This document shows positions 28,139-37,524 of a stretch of DNA of 42,997 nucleotides, piece after piece (position 1 is the first letter of the stretch; each line of letters opens with the position of its first letter). The stretch covers positions 1 through 42,997 of the forward strand of contig NZ_BEWW01000297.1 in the NCBI RefSeq assembly GCF_002933955.1. Direction: 5' to 3'. A model generated the notes under the pieces. The model saw only the letters and a list, made by a program, of their open reading frames with translations, did no database searches and was not told the DNA's origin. Position numbers and translations under genes: made by a program. Source of the stretch: Prevotella sp. MGM2. Its GTDB lineage: Bacteria; Bacteroidota; Bacteroidia; Bacteroidales; Bacteroidaceae.

Positions 28139-28199
28139 ATACTCTTATCCTTATAAGTTTGCACTACCAATATGTCGCAAAAAATAAGGATAAGAGTAT
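28139..28199 (+). terminator. terminator after guaB
   Basis: ATACTCTTATCCTTA (28139-28153) pairs with TAAGGATAAGAGTAT (28185-28199), followed by tatcattac. Loop 31 bases. The stem is perfect, but the T-run is short. Confidence 0.65.
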
Positions 28200-28229
28200 T
28201 ATCATTACAGCTCTATAAATCATTTAAAT

Positions 28230-29654
28230 ATGAAAAAAATATTCATCTCCATATTTTTCTTTATGAGTCTTATCGGATGGTCTCAGAATGAGGACCCAAT
28301 CCTAATGACCATCAATGGCAAACCAGTTTATCGTAGTGAATTTGAATATTCTTACAATAAAAATGGGAATATTGAAGGTGCACTAGAAAAGAAAACAGTA
28401 GATGAATATGCTGAAATGTTTGTTAATTATAAACTAAAAGTAGCAGTAGCCGAAGCCGCTCATCTTGACACATTGAGTAGTTTCAAAGAGGAATTTATGC
28501 AATATCGTGACATGCAATTAATTCCCCAACTCATAGATACTACTTATATTGATTCCATTGCACAAAGTATTTACACAAGAACAGCCAATCAACTAGAAGG
28601 GAAAGACTTATTACGCTTAGCGCATATCTTAATATTAATCAAGCAAAATGCTTCAGAAAAAGACAGACAACAAGCAAAAACTAAAATCGACTCCCTATAT
28701 CAAAGATTAAAAGAAGGAGGTAATTTTACTGATTTAGCACAAAGACACTCAGAAGACAGAGGAACTGCTTCACGTGGCGGAGAACTACCTTGGATTGGCC
28801 CCAATATGACATTGAAAGAATTTGAAGAAGCAGCCTATTCGCTTAATGTTGGAGAAATGTCTTCCCCGATACAGTCTTCTGTCGGCTTTCACATCATTAA
28901 GATGCTTGAACGTAAACAATTAGAGCCTTATGAAGTGTTAAAACCAGAAATTTACGCATCGCTTAAACGTCAAAACATCGAAGAACTATCTGCAGAACAT
29001 CATATACAAAAACTCATCACTGCAAGTGGAGAAAAGTTAACACGCTCAGCAATTCTCGACAGTATACTGCAAATACAACAAACTCGTCAACCGGATTTAA
29101 AATATCTTATACAGGAATATCATGACGGACTTTTATTATATGAAATTAGTAAACGCCTTATTTGGGATATCGCTGCAAATGACGAAAAAGGTCTAGCAGC
29201 AACTTTCAAGGCTAATAAAAAGAATTACATTTGGACAGAACCTCATTTTAAAGGTTTTGTAATTCGAAGTAAAAATAACAACTTAATAAAAAAAGTCAAT
29301 TCTTTCATTAAGAAAAATTCCAATAATCCAGATTGGCGCAGACTTTTGAAACAAACATTCAACAAAGATTCTGTTACAGTAAGCGTTTCAGGACCTTATC
29401 TTGTAAAAAAAGGTGAAAACGCTTATATAGATCAATGCGTATTTGGCGGTGAATCAGTTCCGACAAAAACAGATTTCAAATATGTTGGAGTTTCTGGTAA
29501 AAAAATAAATAAACCACAAAATTTCTTGGATGTTAAACAACAAGTTCTAGCAGATTATCAAGAACAACTCGAACAAGTCTGGATTGAAAAATTACGCAAA
29601 GAATATACTTTCACAATCAACAGAGATATATTGTCAACTGTGAATAAGCACTGA
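28230..29654 (+). CDS. periplasmic PpiC-type peptidyl-prolyl isomerase (first)
   Basis: The 474-residue protein has a signal peptide (MKKIFISIFFFMSLIGWSQ) and one parvulin domain at about residues 125-235 (LRLAHILILIK, RGGELPWIGPNMTLKEFEEAAYSLNVGEMSSPIQSSVGFHIIKM). Parvulins speed proline isomerisation, and SurA-like members chaperone outer-membrane proteins. The C-terminal half (about 240-474) is helical and does not resemble a second parvulin domain. It heads a same-strand run with a second PpiC protein, an OstA-like protein and MutL. Confidence 0.88.
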   Translation: MKKIFISIFFFMSLIGWSQNEDPILMTINGKPVYRSEFEYSYNKNGNIEGALEKKTVDEYAEMFVNYKLKVAVAEAAHLDTLSSFKEEFMQYRDMQLIPQLIDTTYIDSIAQSIYTRTANQLEGKDLLRLAHILILIKQNASEKDRQQAKTKIDSLYQRLKEGGNFTDLAQRHSEDRGTASRGGELPWIGPNMTLKEFEEAAYSLNVGEMSSPIQSSVGFHIIKMLERKQLEPYEVLKPEIYASLKRQNIEELSAEHHIQKLITASGEKLTRSAILDSILQIQQTRQPDLKYLIQEYHDGLLLYEISKRLIWDIAANDEKGLAATFKANKKNYIWTEPHFKGFVIRSKNNNLIKKVNSFIKKNSNNPDWRRLLKQTFNKDSVTVSVSGPYLVKKGENAYIDQCVFGGESVPTKTDFKYVGVSGKKINKPQNFLDVKQQVLADYQEQLEQVWIEKLRKEYTFTINRDILSTVNKH

Positions 29655-29708
29655 CTATAAGCTCTTTTGAGTGTGTAAAAAATAGCTTCTTATATAAAAA
29701 ATAGAATT

Positions 29709-31061
29709 ATGCCTCAAAAATTAGTTACAACTATAGCAACACTGATATTAACATCAGCGATTTCGGCACAAAATAATAATATTGTAGACGAAGTCATATG
29801 GATGGTTGGCGATGAACCCATATTATTAAGCGATGTCGAAGAGATGCGTATCAGTGCAGAAATGTATGGTGAACGCATAGAAAATCCATATTGTGTAATT
29901 CCCGAACAATTAGCCATACAAAAACTATTTCTCCATCAAGCAGCTTTGGACAGCATTGAAGTCGATGAATCACTGATTATAAAAGCAGCCGATGAGCAAG
30001 TCAACCGTGCTATTCAAAATTTTGGTTCACGTGAAAATGTTGAAACAATGGCCCGCAAAACAATTGCACAATTTCGCGAACAGCAGAAAACAATGTTTCG
30101 CAATGATGAGAAAATCCGCCAAGTACGAAAAAAAATTACAGATAACCTAAAAATCACTCCGGCAGAAGTACGTGAATATTTCAATAACTTACCACAAGAT
30201 AGTTTACCTTTAATTCCAACACAAGTGGAAGTTCAAATTATAACTTCTGCTCCTCAAGTAACTCGTAAAGAGGTGGAACGCATAGAAGAGCGTTTGCGGG
30301 AGTTTGCACGTCAAGTAAACTCAGGAGAAACAGAGTTCTCTATGTTAGCAAAATTCTATTCTCAAGATGGCTCTGCACGCAATGGAGGAGAATTAGGCTA
30401 TAGTGGACGCAACCAATGGGTACCAGAGTTCTCCAATGTGGCTTTTAGCCTCAATGACCCTAAAAAGGTTTCAAAAATTGTACGTACCGAATATGGTTTC
30501 CATATCATTCAATTTATAGACAAACGAGGAGATAAAGTCAATGTACGCCACATTCTGTTGAAACCTGAAATAGAAGAAAACGAAATTACAAAGAGCCTAG
30601 AGAAATTAGACTCCATTGCAAACGACATCCGATTAAACAAATTAACTTTTGAAAAAGCCGCTGTTCAATCAGATGACAAAAACACAAGAAATAACAAAGG
30701 TTTAATGGCTTACTTAAATCCTGAGACTCATACCAACATGTCTCGCTTCCAAATGGAGCAACTTCCTCCAGATGTGGCAAGAGTCGTAGAGACCATGCAA
30801 CCTGGAGAAGTTTCCAAAGCTTTCAAAATGACTAATGAAAAAGGACAAACAGTCTGTGCTATCATAAAATTGAAAAATAAAATCGAAAGCCATAGAGCAC
30901 ACATGACTGAAGATTTTCAAGTTCTCAAAGACATTGTTTACCAAAAACGCAGTGAAGAAAAAATAAAGCAGTGGATTATTGACAAGCAAAAACAAACATT
31001 TGTAAGAATCAATCCCAACTGGCGAAATTGTGATTTCATGTACCCAAATTGGATTAAATGA
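29709..31061 (+). CDS. SurA-like periplasmic chaperone with two parvulin domains
   Basis: The 450-residue protein has a signal peptide (LTSAISAQ), a SurA-type N-domain (DEVIWMVGDEPILLSDVEEMR), one complete parvulin domain at about 170-280 (NGGELGYSGRNQWVPEFSNVAFSL, TEYGFHIIQFID) and a more divergent second one from about 282 (VNVRHILLKPEI). This is the SurA order, so it probably escorts outer-membrane proteins. Its ATG lies 54 bp after the first PpiC gene, and its stop overlaps the next start by four bases. Confidence 0.88.
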   Translation: MPQKLVTTIATLILTSAISAQNNNIVDEVIWMVGDEPILLSDVEEMRISAEMYGERIENPYCVIPEQLAIQKLFLHQAALDSIEVDESLIIKAADEQVNRAIQNFGSRENVETMARKTIAQFREQQKTMFRNDEKIRQVRKKITDNLKITPAEVREYFNNLPQDSLPLIPTQVEVQIITSAPQVTRKEVERIEERLREFARQVNSGETEFSMLAKFYSQDGSARNGGELGYSGRNQWVPEFSNVAFSLNDPKKVSKIVRTEYGFHIIQFIDKRGDKVNVRHILLKPEIEENEITKSLEKLDSIANDIRLNKLTFEKAAVQSDDKNTRNNKGLMAYLNPETHTNMSRFQMEQLPPDVARVVETMQPGEVSKAFKMTNEKGQTVCAIIKLKNKIESHRAHMTEDFQVLKDIVYQKRSEEKIKQWIIDKQKQTFVRINPNWRNCDFMYPNWIK

Positions 31062-32707
31062 ATTTTTCCTCTTATTCAATAAAAAACAAATTTGCTTGGG
31101 CTATATTGATATTTCTCCTATCAGTGTTAGCCCAAGCAAATCCTATATTTACCACGACGTTCCCTACCCTCACCTATTCCCCAGCACAAAATAACAAGCG
31201 CATAGAACTTATTCATGCCGATCACTGGTTTTATGACGAATACGAGCATCCCGATGCACAACGCTTAAGTGGTAATGTTGTTTTCAGACATGACGGCATG
31301 ATACTAAAATGTGATAGTGCCGTATATTTTCAAGCAGGTAATTCGTTTGAAGCTTATGACAATGTTAGATTAACTCAAGGTGATACTCTCTCACTCACCG
31401 GTAAGCGAATGTTCTATGATGGTAATGAAGCTTTAGCTGAAGCGCGTGAAAACGTGATATTAACACACAGAGGACAAATTCTTACCACCGATTCACTTAA
31501 TTATGACCGTCTCTATGGAAAAGCTTACTTTTTTGATGGTGGTAAACTAGTAGATAAAGATAATACCCTAACTTCAGATTGGGGTGAATACTACACCGAC
31601 ACAAGACAATCCACTTTCAATTATAATGTCGAATTGATCAATCCTAAATTTCGATTAGTTTCTGACACCTTACATTATAATACAATCACAAAAATAGCGG
31701 AAATCGTAGGTCCTTCCAATATCTATAGTGATAAGAATCAAGTTGCCACCACCCACGGTTTCTATTATACTCAAACAGGTCAAATTGAACTTTTCGACAG
31801 ATCTACAGTCCTCAATGGAGAGAATACCATGATAGGTGATAGCATCTATTATAATGAAAAGAACGGTATTATGGAAGCTTTTCGCAACGTTGTCTACCAT
31901 GACAAAACCAACAAAAATATTCTTTCCGGAGATTATTGCAAATATAATGACATCATAGGTGAAGCCATAGCTTACGGCAATGCGTTAGCCAAATATTATG
32001 CTAACAAACAAGACACTCTGTTCGTACATGCTGATACATTACGATTATTTTCCTATAATCTAAAAACAGACAGTACTTTTCGTGTTCTCCATGGCTATTT
32101 CCATGCCAGAGCTTATCGTTCCGATGTACAGGCCGTTTCCGACTCTCTTGTATTCAACTCTTTAGAGCATAAATTATCTCTCTACCGCGATCCTATTGTA
32201 TGGAGTGAAAATAAACAAATTGTAGGTGAGGAAATAAACATTTTTGCTAACGATTCTACAATTGACAGCATTTACGTACAACGACAGGCCATCATGATAG
32301 AACAGTTAGATTCCGTTCATTTCAATCAAGTTACCGCACACCTTTTACGTTCCTATTTCAAGCAAGGGGAAATGAAACTCAACTGCGCTGATGGCAATGT
32401 CCATATCGTAAACTTTCCATTAGAAAAAGACAGTACAATCATCTATCAAAATTACACAGAGACATCTCAATTACGAATGTTCATGGAAAATCGTAAATTA
32501 CGAAAATTATGGGCACCAGCTTCAACCGGATGTTTCTATGTTGCCGGCCTTGCTCCTGCAGAAAGAACCCGGCTGTCAAATTTTGCATGGTTTGATTATA
32601 TCCGGCCACGCAATAAATATGATCTGTTTGAATGGCGACCAAAGAAAAAGGGAATGGAGCTAAAACCCTCAATACGCCATGAAGCCCCAATACAAAAGTT
32701 TGAATGA
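31058..32707 (+). CDS. OstA-like periplasmic protein (LptA/LptD N-domain type)
   Basis: The 549-residue protein has an N-terminal signal segment (WAILIFLLSVLAQA) and a repetitive beta-strand pattern typical of OstA domains: NVVFRHDGMILKCDSAVYFQAGNSFEAYDNVRLTQGDTLSL is broken here into several strand units, and similar units recur to about residue 400. OstA-fold proteins (LptA, LptC, the LptD periplasmic part) carry lipopolysaccharide across the periplasm; LptA itself is about 180 residues, so this is a long Bacteroidetes form. It overlaps the SurA-like gene by four bases and precedes mutL by 33 bp. Confidence 0.8.
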   Translation: MNFSSYSIKNKFAWAILIFLLSVLAQANPIFTTTFPTLTYSPAQNNKRIELIHADHWFYDEYEHPDAQRLSGNVVFRHDGMILKCDSAVYFQAGNSFEAYDNVRLTQGDTLSLTGKRMFYDGNEALAEARENVILTHRGQILTTDSLNYDRLYGKAYFFDGGKLVDKDNTLTSDWGEYYTDTRQSTFNYNVELINPKFRLVSDTLHYNTITKIAEIVGPSNIYSDKNQVATTHGFYYTQTGQIELFDRSTVLNGENTMIGDSIYYNEKNGIMEAFRNVVYHDKTNKNILSGDYCKYNDIIGEAIAYGNALAKYYANKQDTLFVHADTLRLFSYNLKTDSTFRVLHGYFHARAYRSDVQAVSDSLVFNSLEHKLSLYRDPIVWSENKQIVGEEINIFANDSTIDSIYVQRQAIMIEQLDSVHFNQVTAHLLRSYFKQGEMKLNCADGNVHIVNFPLEKDSTIIYQNYTETSQLRMFMENRKLRKLWAPASTGCFYVAGLAPAERTRLSNFAWFDYIRPRNKYDLFEWRPKKKGMELKPSIRHEAPIQKFE

Positions 32708-32740
32708 AAACTCTTCTAACCTGGTTTACAAAACATCTCC

Positions 32741-34627
32741 ATGAGCGATATTATCAAATTACTTCCTGATGCTGTTGCCAATCAAATCGCAGCCGGAGAA
32801 GTCATTCAGCGCCCTAGTTCCGTTGTTAAAGAATTAGTAGAAAATGCCATTGATGCCGGAGCTAGCCGCATTCAGATTTTCATAACAGATGCCGGTAAGA
32901 CATGCATACAGGTAGTGGATGATGGCAAGGGAATGAGTGAAACAGATGCCCGTTTGGCATTCGAACGCCATGCAACCTCAAAAATAAGTGAAGCCACCGA
33001 TCTGTTCAGTCTCCGCACCATGGGATTTCGCGGCGAAGCCTTAGCTTCCATTGCTGCGGTTGCACAAGTTGAGTTACGCACACGGCTAGCAGACAACACA
33101 TTAGGAGTCTGTATAAATATTGAAGGGAGCAAAGTAACAGCACAAGAACCTATAGCCTGCCCCATTGGCTCAAACTTTGCTGTTCGTAATTTATTTTTCA
33201 ACATTCCGGCACGACGAAAATTCCTCAAATCCAATCAAACAGAACTAACTAATATCATACAGGAATTTGAGCGCATAGCGTTAGCACATCCCGACATAGC
33301 CTTCACGATCCATACCGAAGAAAAACCTATAATGTCATTACCTTCCGGTAATTTCCGACAACGAATTAGCGGTATTTTTGGAAAAAAAATAGACAGTCAT
33401 TTGATACCGGTTGAAGTTGAAACATCCCTAGCAACAATATCCGGATATGTCGGCATTCCCGACAGTGCACGGAAAAAAGGGGCTCATCAATTTTTCTTCG
33501 CCAACGGACGCTACATGCGTCATCCCTACTTTGCCAAAGCCATTATGTCTGCTTACGAACGATTAATTCCAGAAGGAGAACAGGTTCATTATTTTTTGAA
33601 TTTCAATTTAGCCCCTTCACGAATAGATGTCAACATTCATCCTCAAAAAACAGAAATCAAATTTCAGGATGATCAGGCATTATGGCAAATCATTTTAGCT
33701 GCTGTAAGAGAAGCATTAGGAAAATTCAACGCCATACCTACCATCGACTTTGACACGACCAATAGTCCTAATATTCCAATATTCAATCCAAACACTGATA
33801 CTGTTGTCCAGCCCCAAGTACATATAAACAATCAATTCAACCCTTTCGCCACCAATAACGAAAACAAAACATCCAGCGCTCATTCATCGACAGATAATCG
33901 ATCTCCTTCCACAACGTCTAATCATCGAAAAAACAATGACTGGCAAGAACTTTACACTACGATTCCAGAAGAAGATTTCAAGATTTCTGACGATTCCACA
34001 CTAAGTAATGTCCCTACATTATACGACAAACTATCCGAAGAAGAGCAAATCATTTGGGAAAAAAACGACACACCTTGTTTTCAGTTCCGCGGACGCTTCA
34101 TCGTAACAGCAACAAACAAAGGTCTGCTACTTGTAGACCAACACCGTGCCCATATGAGACTACTTTACGACATGTACCGCCAACAACAAAATGAGCACCA
34201 AGGAGTAAGCCAAGGATTACTGTTCCCACAAATGCTACAGCTATCTCCATCGTCGGCCACCACTTTCGATACCTTACTCCCGACATTAGCAGATGTTGGT
34301 TTTGATATTTCTCCATTAGGAGGAGGAAGCTATGCTATTCAAGGTATACCGACAGGAACAGAAGGAGTGGATTACATCACATTACTACAAGGTATAGCCG
34401 ATGATGCACTACAGGGAAAGCTGCAAGCCGGCGACCCAGTAATACATTTAATATCATTATCTTTATCACAAAAAGCAGCTTTACCAATTGGACAATATCT
34501 CACTCCTGAGGAGATGGCAGACCTCATTGAACGCCTCTTTACATCATCCGATGCCACTTATGCTCCTGACGGGCATAAAATACAAATTTTAATAAGTACT
34601 GACAACTTACAAAATTATTTCAACTGA
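32741..34627 (+). CDS. mutL: DNA mismatch repair protein MutL
   Basis: MutL couples MutS mismatch recognition to strand removal. The 628 residues have an intact GHKL ATPase (ELVENAIDAGAS, VVDDGKGM, TMGFRGEALASIAAV), the transducer domain, a linker of about 110 polar residues (about 340-450), and the C-terminal dimerisation domain. The C-domain lacks the endonuclease signature: DQHA-x2-E-x4-E reads DQHRAHMRLLYD (from Asp466), and the CPHGRP-type motif reads APDGHK (608-613). It should thus be nuclease-negative like E. coli MutL, but no mutH lies here. It is the last gene of the PpiC-OstA group. Confidence 0.96.
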   Translation: MSDIIKLLPDAVANQIAAGEVIQRPSSVVKELVENAIDAGASRIQIFITDAGKTCIQVVDDGKGMSETDARLAFERHATSKISEATDLFSLRTMGFRGEALASIAAVAQVELRTRLADNTLGVCINIEGSKVTAQEPIACPIGSNFAVRNLFFNIPARRKFLKSNQTELTNIIQEFERIALAHPDIAFTIHTEEKPIMSLPSGNFRQRISGIFGKKIDSHLIPVEVETSLATISGYVGIPDSARKKGAHQFFFANGRYMRHPYFAKAIMSAYERLIPEGEQVHYFLNFNLAPSRIDVNIHPQKTEIKFQDDQALWQIILAAVREALGKFNAIPTIDFDTTNSPNIPIFNPNTDTVVQPQVHINNQFNPFATNNENKTSSAHSSTDNRSPSTTSNHRKNNDWQELYTTIPEEDFKISDDSTLSNVPTLYDKLSEEEQIIWEKNDTPCFQFRGRFIVTATNKGLLLVDQHRAHMRLLYDMYRQQQNEHQGVSQGLLFPQMLQLSPSSATTFDTLLPTLADVGFDISPLGGGSYAIQGIPTGTEGVDYITLLQGIADDALQGKLQAGDPVIHLISLSLSQKAALPIGQYLTPEEMADLIERLFTSSDATYAPDGHKIQILISTDNLQNYFN

Positions 34628-34676
34628 AATTCAAAATTCAATCATACACATTATTCCTGTGTTACAATAAGTTCGA

Positions 34677-34721
34677 TTGCGTTTTCAATTCTTACAGAAA
34701 GAATTGAAAACGCAAGTTTTT
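34677..34721 (+). terminator. terminator after mutL
   Basis: Perfect 17-bp arms 34677-34693 and 34699-34715 with a 5-base loop are followed by gttttttat. Confidence 0.85.
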
Positions 34722-34823
34722 TATCCTCAAGATCATTATAAAATAAGAAACACCCTCATATCCTTTCAGATACAAAATAAATTAGAAATATAGCACTATT
34801 TCCAAACAAGAAATCTCCACTCT

Positions 34824-34878
34824 TAAGAAAAAGAAAAGTCTGCATACAAATTTTGTATGCAGACTTTTCTTTTTCTTA
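34824..34878. terminator. 55-bp palindrome, bidirectional terminator at the end of rpsA
   Basis: The arms 34824-34850 and 34852-34878 are perfectly complementary over 27 bases around one central T. The core is AAGTCTGCATACAAA, and A- and T-rich outer ends provide T-runs in both directions. Confidence 0.85.
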
Positions 34879-34947
34879 TATAATCAAATCATTCAGACTT
34901 CTTTGAAAAGTCCATATCATTCATTGATTAATCCGTTTTCATGTGAA

Positions 34948-36735
34948 TTATTCACCCTTTTCCATTTTAGCTTTCAAAGCTGCAAGAGCATCAATATCTC
35001 CGAGACTGGTGGAAGCGGCCTGATTCTGGATACCAGCAACAGTTTCTTCTTTCTTAGCAGTCTTACGAACACTCTTCTTCTCAGCACGGGCTTCTGCACG
35101 CTGTACATCTTCGAATGTACGGCTGTGAGAGAGAATGATGCGCTTGCTGTCCTTGTTGAATTCGATTACCTTGAAGGGGAGTTTCTCGTTGAGCTGAGCA
35201 TGGCTGCCATCTTCCTTAACGAGATGTTTGGGAGTTGCAAAACCTTCTACGCCATACTGGAGCTGTACAACGGCACCCTTATCAAGCATTTCGATGATTG
35301 TACCTTCGTGGATGCTGCCATCTGTGAAAACTGTTTCGAATACATCCCAAGGATTCTCTTCAAGCTGTTTGTGACCGAGAGAAAGACGACGGTTGTCTTT
35401 ATCTATTTCAAGAACAACTACTTCGATTTCTGCACCAATCTGAGTGAACTCAGAAGGATGTTTGATTTTCTTAGTCCAAGAAAGATCTGAGATGTGAATC
35501 AGTCCGTCCACACCTTCTTCAAGTTCTACGAACACGCCGAAGTTAGTGAAGTTACGAACCTTGGCCTGATGCTTGGAGTTTACAGGGTATTTAACTTCAA
35601 TATCTTTCCAGGGGTCCTCTTTGAGTTGCTTGATACCGAGTGACATCTTACGTTCGGTGCGGTCGAGAGTCAGGATAACGGCTTCAACTTCATCACCTAC
35701 TTTAAGGAAATCCTGAGCAGAACGCAAATGCTGGCTCCAGCTCATTTCGCTTACATGGATAAGACCTTCCACGCCGGCTGCGATTTCAACAAATGCGCCA
35801 TAATCGGCCATAACGACAACTTTACCCTTAACCTTGTCACCTACTTTGAGTTCAGCATCGAGGGCATCCCAAGGATGCGGAGTAAGTTGCTTCAGGCCGA
35901 GGGCAATACGCTTCTTTTCCTCATCGAAATCAAGAATAACGACATTGAGTTTCTGGTCGAGTTCAACGATTTCTTTCGGATCATTCACACGGCCCCAGCT
36001 AAGGTCGGTGATATGGATCAAACCGTCTACGCCACCAAGGTCAATGAATACACCGTAAGGAGTGATGTTCTTGACAGTACCTTCAAGCACCTGACCTTTT
36101 TCGAGTTTGGAAATGATTTCCTGCTTCTGTGCCTCAAGTTCGGCTTCAATGAGTGCCTTGTGGGAAACAACAACATTCTTATATTCCTGATTAATTTTCA
36201 CAATCTGGAATTCCATGGTCTTACCAACGAATACATCGTAATCGCGGATAGGCTTAACATCGATCTGCGAACCGGGCAAGAATGCCTCGATTCCAAATAC
36301 ATCGACAATCATACCACCCTTTGTGCGGCACTTGATGTAACCCTTAACCACTTCTTTGTTTTCAAGAGCCTGATTAACACGCTCCCATGATTTGCTTGCA
36401 CGAGCCTTTTTGTGAGAAAGAACCAACTGTCCTTTTTTGTCCTCCTGATTCTCGATGTACACTTCAACAGTGTCGCCCACCTGAAGCTCAGGATTGTAAC
36501 GGAATTCATTTACGGGAATGATACCATCGCTCTTGTAGCCGATGTTAACAACAACTTCGCGCTTGTTGATAGAGATAACCGTACCTTCAACCACTTCGTT
36601 TTCATTTACGCGGCCAAGGGTCTGGTCGTAAGCTTTTTCAAGCTCTTCCTGGCTTTGAGCGCTTTCAGCGACTCCGTTCTCGAATGCATTCCAGTCAAAA
36701 TCCGACAGAGGTGCAATGTTCTTGATGTTCTCCAT
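34948..36735 (-). CDS. rpsA: 30S ribosomal protein S1
   Basis: S1 helps mRNA bind the small subunit, which matters in Bacteroidetes where strong Shine-Dalgarno sites are scarce. The 595 residues contain six S1 RNA-binding repeats, beginning EVVEGTVISINKREVVVNIG, EVVKGYIKCRTKGGMIV, QVLEGTVKNITPYGVFIDLG, DKVKGKVVVMADYGAFVEI, HQAKVRNFTNFGVFVELEEG and IHEGTIIEMLDKGAVVQL. An Arg/Lys/Ala-rich tail ends the protein. It is monocistronic, with its own promoter and a strong palindromic terminator. Confidence 0.96.
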   Translation of the reverse strand: MENIKNIAPLSDFDWNAFENGVAESAQSQEELEKAYDQTLGRVNENEVVEGTVISINKREVVVNIGYKSDGIIPVNEFRYNPELQVGDTVEVYIENQEDKKGQLVLSHKKARASKSWERVNQALENKEVVKGYIKCRTKGGMIVDVFGIEAFLPGSQIDVKPIRDYDVFVGKTMEFQIVKINQEYKNVVVSHKALIEAELEAQKQEIISKLEKGQVLEGTVKNITPYGVFIDLGGVDGLIHITDLSWGRVNDPKEIVELDQKLNVVILDFDEEKKRIALGLKQLTPHPWDALDAELKVGDKVKGKVVVMADYGAFVEIAAGVEGLIHVSEMSWSQHLRSAQDFLKVGDEVEAVILTLDRTERKMSLGIKQLKEDPWKDIEVKYPVNSKHQAKVRNFTNFGVFVELEEGVDGLIHISDLSWTKKIKHPSEFTQIGAEIEVVVLEIDKDNRRLSLGHKQLEENPWDVFETVFTDGSIHEGTIIEMLDKGAVVQLQYGVEGFATPKHLVKEDGSHAQLNEKLPFKVIEFNKDSKRIILSHSRTFEDVQRAEARAEKKSVRKTAKKEETVAGIQNQAASTSLGDIDALAALKAKMEKGE

Positions 36736-36798
36736 TAAAATGTTAATAAATTAGTTAATTAAATAAGTTGGACATTATGTTGTAAATAATACCGGCCA

Positions 36799-36806
36799 CA
36801 AAGTTA
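36799..36806 (-). promoter_or_regulatory. -7 box for rpsA
   Basis: TAACTTTG on the minus strand, 63 bp before the S1 start, matches TAnnTTTG. The 5' leader is AT-rich. Confidence 0.5.
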
Positions 36807-36848
36807 CGCTATTTTTTTGATATAACCATATTAGTTTCCATGTTTTAT

Positions 36849-36878
36849 TTTGTAAGTTGAAATAAATGTGTAACTTAG
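36849..36878 (+). promoter_or_regulatory. promoter for the 172-residue lipoprotein gene
   Basis: TTTG (36849-36852), 18 bp, then TAACTTAG (36871-36878, one mismatch), 25 bp before the ATG and back to back with the rpsA promoter. Confidence 0.45.
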
Positions 36879-36903
36879 CCCCCGATTAAAAGATTATGAC
36901 ATT

Positions 36904-37422
36904 ATGAAGAAAGTTTTCATGTTCGCAGCAGTGCTGTTCAGCCTCATGCTGAGCAGCTGCGGAAAAGGCAAATCTTCGGATAAGCAAGGCAATACCGATT
37001 CCATAGCCGCCCCGGCACAAATTATCGATACCGCCCCTCAAAAAAGCATGCCCGACTCCACCGTCTACGGCCGCTCGGAAGGATTCGGAATGAGTGCCTT
37101 TACACTGGTAACAGAAGATGGACGCGAATTCGACATTGCCCTAACATCCGAAACAGGGGAGCCACATTACGGAAAAATCTACGGCGACCGCAGTGACACG
37201 GCCCGCTATGCCATGACGACACGGCATGATAACGAAGAACTGGACGTTTTGATTAACCTCTCGCAATTGGAAAAATTTATTTCCAATTATGAAATATACA
37301 ACTGTCATGTCATCATTAAAGACGGGCGTAACCGCGACTGGGTGGAAATAGAAGAACTGAACGATTCTATTTTCCGCGCCAAAGGGAAAAGCGGGAAAAA
37401 TTATGAATTCAGGAAACAATGA
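36904..37422 (+). CDS. small lipoprotein of unknown function
   Basis: The 172-residue protein has a clear lipoprotein signal (MKKVFMFAAVLFSLMLSSC, lipidated Cys19) followed by a Ser/Gly/Asp-rich linker to about residue 55. A compact globular part with alternating strand pattern (GFGMSAFTLVTEDGREFDIAL, WVEIEELNDSIFRAKGKSG) fills the rest. I recognise no named domain. Placement in the envelope is likely; function is unknown. It is monocistronic with its own promoter and a strong terminator. Confidence 0.8.
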   Translation: MKKVFMFAAVLFSLMLSSCGKGKSSDKQGNTDSIAAPAQIIDTAPQKSMPDSTVYGRSEGFGMSAFTLVTEDGREFDIALTSETGEPHYGKIYGDRSDTARYAMTTRHDNEELDVLINLSQLEKFISNYEIYNCHVIIKDGRNRDWVEIEELNDSIFRAKGKSGKNYEFRKQ

Positions 37423-37446
37423 ACAAATATCCGGCACACCGGTCGG

Positions 37447-37486
37447 GACTCGCTTCGGTAACCTATAACCGAAGCGAGTCTTTTTT
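37447..37486 (+). terminator. terminator after the lipoprotein gene
   Basis: GACTCGCTTCGGT (37447-37459) pairs with ACCGAAGCGAGTC (37468-37480), followed by six Ts. Confidence 0.9.
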
Positions 37487-37524
37487 AATTGAACTCAGCC
37501 CCAATGGCAGCCCCTTTGAATATT

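Larger units (their letters stand above)
34628..34947. other. intergenic region mutL-rpsA (convergent)
   Basis: This 320-bp gap contains two strong terminators (34677-34721 and 34824-34878) and otherwise only AT-rich sequence. No gene is seen. Confidence 0.7.

Noticed and set aside
34903-35490. 195-residue plus-strand frame opposite rpsA
   Set aside because: It is a shadow of the S1 coding sequence; the minus-strand frame has six S1 domains.
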